Shown here one piece after another: positions 5,042-7,199 of a DNA stretch of 7,199 nt; the first letter of the stretch is position 1, and every line of letters begins with the position of its first letter. Made by a program: the position numbers and the translations under genes. The notes beneath the pieces are model-generated. The model saw only the letters and a program-made list of their open reading frames with translations. It was not told the DNA's origin and searched no databases. The DNA lies in assembly GCA_024709705.1 (NCBI GenBank), contig JANJWE010000264.1, positions 1 through 7,199 of the forward strand, written 5' to 3'. The stretch comes from Flavobacterium sp. Lineage in GTDB: Bacteria; Bacteroidota; Bacteroidia; Flavobacteriales; Flavobacteriaceae.

Positions 5042-6289
5042 TTAACTAATTTGAAATCCGAATTTTTCTAGATCTTCCCAAAAAGTGGGATAGGATTTTG
5101 AAACGACTTCAGCTTCTTCAATTACAATTGAGGTTAATAAAGCCAATGGTGCAAAAGCCATGGCCATGCGGTGATCTTGGTAGGTTTTTACACTTATATT
5201 TTCATTGATTTTTACTGATGGTTCTAGCGTTAAACTGTCGTTGGTAACAAAAACAGTAGCACCTAGTTTTGTCAATTCATTTTTCAAGGCTTCTAATCTA
5301 TCTGTTTCTTTGATTTTCAAGGTATGTAATCCTGTTAAATGGCAGCCTATTTCCAATCCGAAACAGGTAACCGCGATGGTTTGAGCGATGTCGGGTGAAT
5401 TGTTAAGGTTATGGGTAAAAGGTAATGGGTGATGGGTGTGTATTTTTGAAATTGTTATGGAATTATTATAATTGAAAACCGTTTCTACTCCAAAACTTTT
5501 GTAGATTTCAGCTAAAGCAGCATCACCTTGCAAGCTGTTTTCTTTGTAGCTTGAAAGGGTGATTTGCGTTCCGATTGGAGATAAGGCAATAATAGAAAAC
5601 CAATAGGAAGCAGAAGACCAGTCACTTTCAATAGTAAAGAGTTGGGAGTTGATAGTATGGAGTGGTTTGACGGTAATTTGGTTTTCAACAAAAGTGGTTT
5701 CTACTCCAATGTCATTCAGCAAAGCCAATGTCATTTTGATGTAGGGAATGGAGGTAATTTCTCCTTCTAAGGTTAACTCTAATCCGTTTTCGAGTTTGGG
5801 AGCAATTAATAATAAAGCTGAAATATATTGGCTACTCACGTTTGCCGGAAGAGCAACTTTGTTTTGGGTAATTTTTTTGCCTTTGATGCGAATGGGTGGG
5901 AAACCATGATTTTCTTCGTAACTGATTTCAGCACCCAGTTGTTGAAGAGCTTCAACCAGAATTTTGATGGGACGTTCTTTCATTCGAGACGAACCGGTTA
6001 GTATGATTTCTTTTCCTTCTTGAATGGCGAAATAGGCGGTGAGGAAACGCATTGCTGTACCGGCGTGGTGGATGTCGATAGTTTGGGTGATGGGTGATGG
6101 GTGATGGGTAATTGCCAAAGCTTTGAGCATTACTTTTGAGTCATCAGAATTGGAGGTGTTTTCTAAAACTAAATTAGGATATAGGGCTTGAAGCAACAAC
6201 AATCGGTTGGTTTCAGATTTGGAACCGGTGATGGATAGTTGGAAGTTGGAAGTTGGGAGTTGGGAGTTATATTTTAAGTGTACATTCAT
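5042..6289 (-). CDS. aroA: 3-phosphoshikimate 1-carboxyvinyltransferase (EPSP synthase)
   Basis: The enzyme joins shikimate-3-phosphate and phosphoenolpyruvate to form EPSP in the cytosolic shikimate pathway. The 415-residue protein carries the landmarks of the family: GSKSETNR (22-29, with Lys24 and Arg29), SNSDDS (46-51), HAGTAMRFLTAYF (75-87), LTGSSRMKERPI (97-108), NVSSQYISALL (150-160), ESDWSSASYWF (221-231), NNSPDIAQTIAV (296-307, catalytic Asp300), KIKETDRL (325-332), DHRMAMAF (372-379) and KSYPTF (398-403). The start ATG overlaps the stop of the upstream transporter gene by one base (TAATG), suggesting coupled translation. The oddity is four stretches encoded by 7-bp tandem repeats: residues 8-19, 60-69, 209-220 and 283-295. 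They give sequences such as SQLPTSNFQLS and THHPSPITQ directly beside conserved motifs. All invariant residues I checked remain, so the enzyme is probably active. Confidence 0.97.
   Translation of the reverse strand: MNVHLKYNSQLPTSNFQLSITGSKSETNRLLLLQALYPNLVLENTSNSDDSKVMLKALAITHHPSPITQTIDIHHAGTAMRFLTAYFAIQEGKEIILTGSSRMKERPIKILVEALQQLGAEISYEENHGFPPIRIKGKKITQNKVALPANVSSQYISALLLIAPKLENGLELTLEGEITSIPYIKMTLALLNDIGVETTFVENQITVKPLHTINSQLFTIESDWSSASYWFSIIALSPIGTQITLSSYKENSLQGDAALAEIYKSFGVETVFNYNNSITISKIHTHHPLPFTHNLNNSPDIAQTIAVTCFGLEIGCHLTGLHTLKIKETDRLEALKNELTKLGATVFVTNDSLTLEPSVKINENISVKTYQDHRMAMAFAPLALLTSIVIEEAEVVSKSYPTFWEDLEKFGFQIS
5407..5441. repeat. Heptamer repeat tract inside aroA, GGTNATG type, five units
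   Basis: Five degenerate 7-bp units on the plus strand (GGTTATG, GGTAAAA, GGTAATG, GGTGATG, GGTGTGT). On the coding strand they encode about residues 283-295, a His/Pro/Thr-rich stretch (HTHHPLPFTHN) just before the catalytic NNSPD motif. Same unit type as 6085-6112. Confidence 0.7.
5630..5664. repeat. Heptamer repeat tract inside aroA, AGT-core type, five degenerate units
   Basis: Five 7-bp units with AGT at fixed positions (AATAGTA, AAGAGTT, GGGAGTT, GATAGTA, TGGAGTG). They encode about residues 209-220 (PLHTINSQLFTI), immediately before the conserved ESDWSSASY block. GGGAGTT is shared with 6234-6268 and the AGT spacing with the queA leader tract. Confidence 0.65.
6085..6112. repeat. Heptamer repeat tract inside aroA, GGGTGAT x3 plus GGGTAAT
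   Basis: Three perfect GGGTGAT units and one GGGTAAT in direct succession. Because 7 is not a multiple of 3, successive units are read in different frames, giving residues 60-69 (ITHHPSPITQ). The tract sits between the SDD helix and the HAGTAMR motif. Confidence 0.85.
6234..6268. repeat. Heptamer repeat tract at the 5' end of aroA, NNNAGTT, five units
   Basis: Five back-to-back 7-bp units: GATAGTT, GGAAGTT twice and GGGAGTT twice. They encode about residues 8-19 (NSQLPTSNFQLS), so nearly all residues between the start and the GSKSETNR substrate-binding motif come from repeat. The protein could also begin with a shorter N-terminus, but no ATG, GTG or TTG that would give a better start is visible before the motif. 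Confidence 0.85.
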
Positions 6290-6615
6290 TATTTAGTAAC
6301 AACTTTTAGTCCGATGATAGAAATGATTAGGGTGCTGATAAAAAATACTCGCCAAAAAGTGGCAGGTTCTTTGAATACAAAGATACCAACAAGCACGCTT
6401 CCTACTGCTCCAATTCCAGTCCAAACAGCATAAGCGGTTCCGATGGGTAATTCTTTGGTTACTTTGACTAATAAAACCATGCTGATAGTAAGGCAGACTA
6501 AAAATCCGGCATACCATAACCACATGGTTGTTCCGGTAGTTTCTTTGGCTTTTCCGAGACAAGCCGCAAAGGCTACTTCAAATAAACCGGCGATAACAAG
6601 TAGAATCCAATTCAC
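6289..6615 (-). CDS. Small multidrug resistance (SMR) family transporter, SugE/Gdx-like
   Basis: A 108-residue inner-membrane protein with four predicted helices (about 2-22, 31-51, 58-80, 84-105), the normal size for SMR proteins, which work as dual-topology dimers exchanging protons for small cations. Glu13 in helix 1 is the essential coupling carboxylate. The LPIGTAYAVWTGIGAVG block (56-72) is the SugE/Gdx hallmark; Tyr62, Trp65 and Ser45 match residues lining the guanidinium site by alignment to remembered E. coli SugE. The helix 1 Trp three residues after the Glu is Phe16 here, so guanidinium specificity is uncertain. It starts with GTG: the start overlaps the previous gene's stop by four bases (GTGA), and the MNWILLVIAG start fits SugE. 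No guanidine riboswitch is seen in front. Quaternary ammonium export is an alternative. Confidence 0.9.
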   Translation of the reverse strand: MNWILLVIAGLFEVAFAACLGKAKETTGTTMWLWYAGFLVCLTISMVLLVKVTKELPIGTAYAVWTGIGAVGSVLVGIFVFKEPATFWRVFFISTLIISIIGLKVVTK

Positions 6616-6797
6616 TTCTTTTTTCTGTTTCTTATTTTTTCAAAGATAAACAATTCGGCTAAAGCCATGGAAACTGCCCAAAAAATGATAAAAAACCAAG
6701 GATTGTGATTTTCATCTTCCAAAAAATAAGTCATTAACCAGCCAATGAGTCCGTAGATAATCAAAGCGGTAATGAAATGGATAACCTTCTTTTTCAA
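6612..6797 (-). CDS. Small two-helix membrane protein of unknown function
   Basis: A 61-residue protein with a basic N-terminus (MKKK), a hydrophobic helix at about 7-25, an acidic turn (LEDENH, 26-31), a second helix at about 33-52 and a highly basic tail (EKIRNRKKK). Both ends would sit in the cytoplasm by the positive-inside rule. I do not recognise a family. The start is TTG at 6797-6795, two bases after the stop of the upstream gene. No ATG or GTG lies between that position and an upstream in-frame stop at 6810-6812; the only ATG in frame falls inside the first helix (Met22). The four-base overlap with the transporter gene downstream and the packed layout support it as a real gene. It may be a partner or membrane factor of the transporter, but nothing shows this. 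Confidence 0.75.
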   Translation of the reverse strand: MKKKVIHFITALIIYGLIGWLMTYFLEDENHNPWFFIIFWAVSMALAELFIFEKIRNRKKK

Positions 6798-6799
6798 TA

Positions 6800-7126
6800 C
6801 TATTTTAGTTTATCGTTATTATGATGCCTGTCGTGGTCGCGTTTGGTTTTCAAGTCCATTTTCTTATCAAAAGCGGCTTGTAAATCCACTCCGGTTTGAT
6901 TGGCTAGGCAAAGTACTACGAAAACCACATCGGCGAGTTCTTCGCCAAGGTCTTTGTTTTTATCGCTTTCTTTTTCGGATTGTTCGCCATAACGACGGGC
7001 GATAATGCGGGCTACTTCACCTACTTCTTCGGTGAGTTGAGCCATGTTGGTTAATTCATTAAAATAGCGAACACCATGGTTTTTGATCCAGTTATCTACT
7101 TCGAGTTGGGCGTTTTGGAGGTTCAT
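6800..7126 (-). CDS. MazG-like nucleotide pyrophosphohydrolase
   Basis: A 108-residue all-alpha NTP pyrophosphohydrolase of the MazG superfamily, cleaving NTPs or modified dNTPs to monophosphate and pyrophosphate, usually for nucleotide-pool cleaning. The magnesium-binding EExxE...ExxD motif is complete: Glu33, Glu34 and Glu37 in LTEEVGEVAR (31-40), and Glu63 and Asp66 in LGEELADVVFVVLCLAN (60-76). It is a single-domain form, half or less of the two-domain E. coli MazG, close in size to short MazG and dCTPase-like proteins; the exact nucleotide cannot be told. The C-terminus is Lys/His/Asp-rich (KTKRDHDRHHNNDK) and probably disordered. It is the first gene of the packed unit leading to aroA and has a consensus promoter just upstream. 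No toxin-antitoxin partner (mazEF) or phage genes are nearby, so a housekeeping role is more likely than defence. Confidence 0.93.
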   Translation of the reverse strand: MNLQNAQLEVDNWIKNHGVRYFNELTNMAQLTEEVGEVARIIARRYGEQSEKESDKNKDLGEELADVVFVVLCLANQTGVDLQAAFDKKMDLKTKRDHDRHHNNDKLK

Positions 7127-7140
7127 AATTATAATTTTCT

Positions 7141-7169
7141 CAAAATTATCTTTTCATTTTGTTTTTCAA
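7141..7169 (-). promoter_or_regulatory. Promoter of the mazG-like/aroA unit, flavobacterial consensus
   Basis: On the minus strand TTG (plus 7167-7169) is followed after 18 nt by TAATTTTG (plus 7141-7148). Both elements fully match the -33/-7 pattern of flavobacteria. Only 14 nt separate the -7 element from the ATG, so the leader would be very short. Confidence 0.6.
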
Positions 7170-7199
7170 TCATGTTTTTGAAAAAAAGTTTAATTGATT

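Noticed and set aside
6616..6797. Guanidine riboswitch upstream of the SugE-like gene
   Set aside because: The upstream sequence is coding for the 61-residue protein and overlaps the transporter start, leaving no leader for an aptamer.
6800..7126. MazG-like gene as part of a phage-defence or toxin-antitoxin locus
   Set aside because: The neighbours are aroA, queA and a transporter, with no toxin, nuclease, integrase or phage gene in the window.

Overview
The window looks like a chromosomal segment of a flavobacterium (Bacteroidota). The DNA is AT-rich, promoters match the flavobacterial -33 TTG / -7 TANNTTTG pattern, Shine-Dalgarno sequences are not obvious, and the proteins (QueA, AroA, kynureninase, a MazG-like pyrophosphohydrolase) have the sequence character I associate with Flavobacterium. 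The genus is an inference from memory of these families, not from a search. Every gene recognised lies on the minus strand, so transcription runs from the right end to the left.

Right to left: a promoter at about 7141-7169 precedes a tightly packed unit. It holds a MazG-like NTP pyrophosphohydrolase, a 61-residue two-helix membrane protein (TTG start), a SugE/Gdx-like small multidrug resistance transporter (GTG start) and aroA (EPSP synthase, shikimate pathway). The junctions are a 2-nt gap, a 4-nt overlap and a 1-nt overlap. About 180 nt further on is queA (queuosine tRNA modification), with its own consensus promoter and a strong Rho-independent terminator. A GC-rich stretch of hairpins separates queA from a two-gene unit of kynU (kynureninase) and an arginase-fold ureohydrolase, which ends in a second, weaker terminator. 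The left end holds the N-terminal 342 residues of a membrane-anchored penicillin-acylase-family Ntn hydrolase whose 3' part is outside the window.

The most unusual signal is a set of short degenerate tandem repeats with periods of 7 or 8 bp. Seven tracts were found. Four lie inside the aroA coding sequence, where they encode low-complexity loops rich in Asn/Gln/Ser/Pro/His/Thr beside conserved motifs. One fills the end of the queA leader up to the ATG. One is in the aroA-queA spacer, and one fills the whole kynU-ureohydrolase spacer and supplies the kynU stop codon. These look like members of a dispersed repeat class that has entered both spacers and a core metabolic gene. A second candidate is the hairpin-rich element at about 3640-3748, which could be a dispersed palindromic repeat or a structured RNA.

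Functionally, most genes are housekeeping: nucleotide-pool sanitation, aromatic amino acid synthesis, tRNA modification and kynurenine breakdown. The substrates of the ureohydrolase and of the SugE-like exporter cannot be fixed from sequence. Guanidine is one possibility for both. No complete new multi-gene system was identified.
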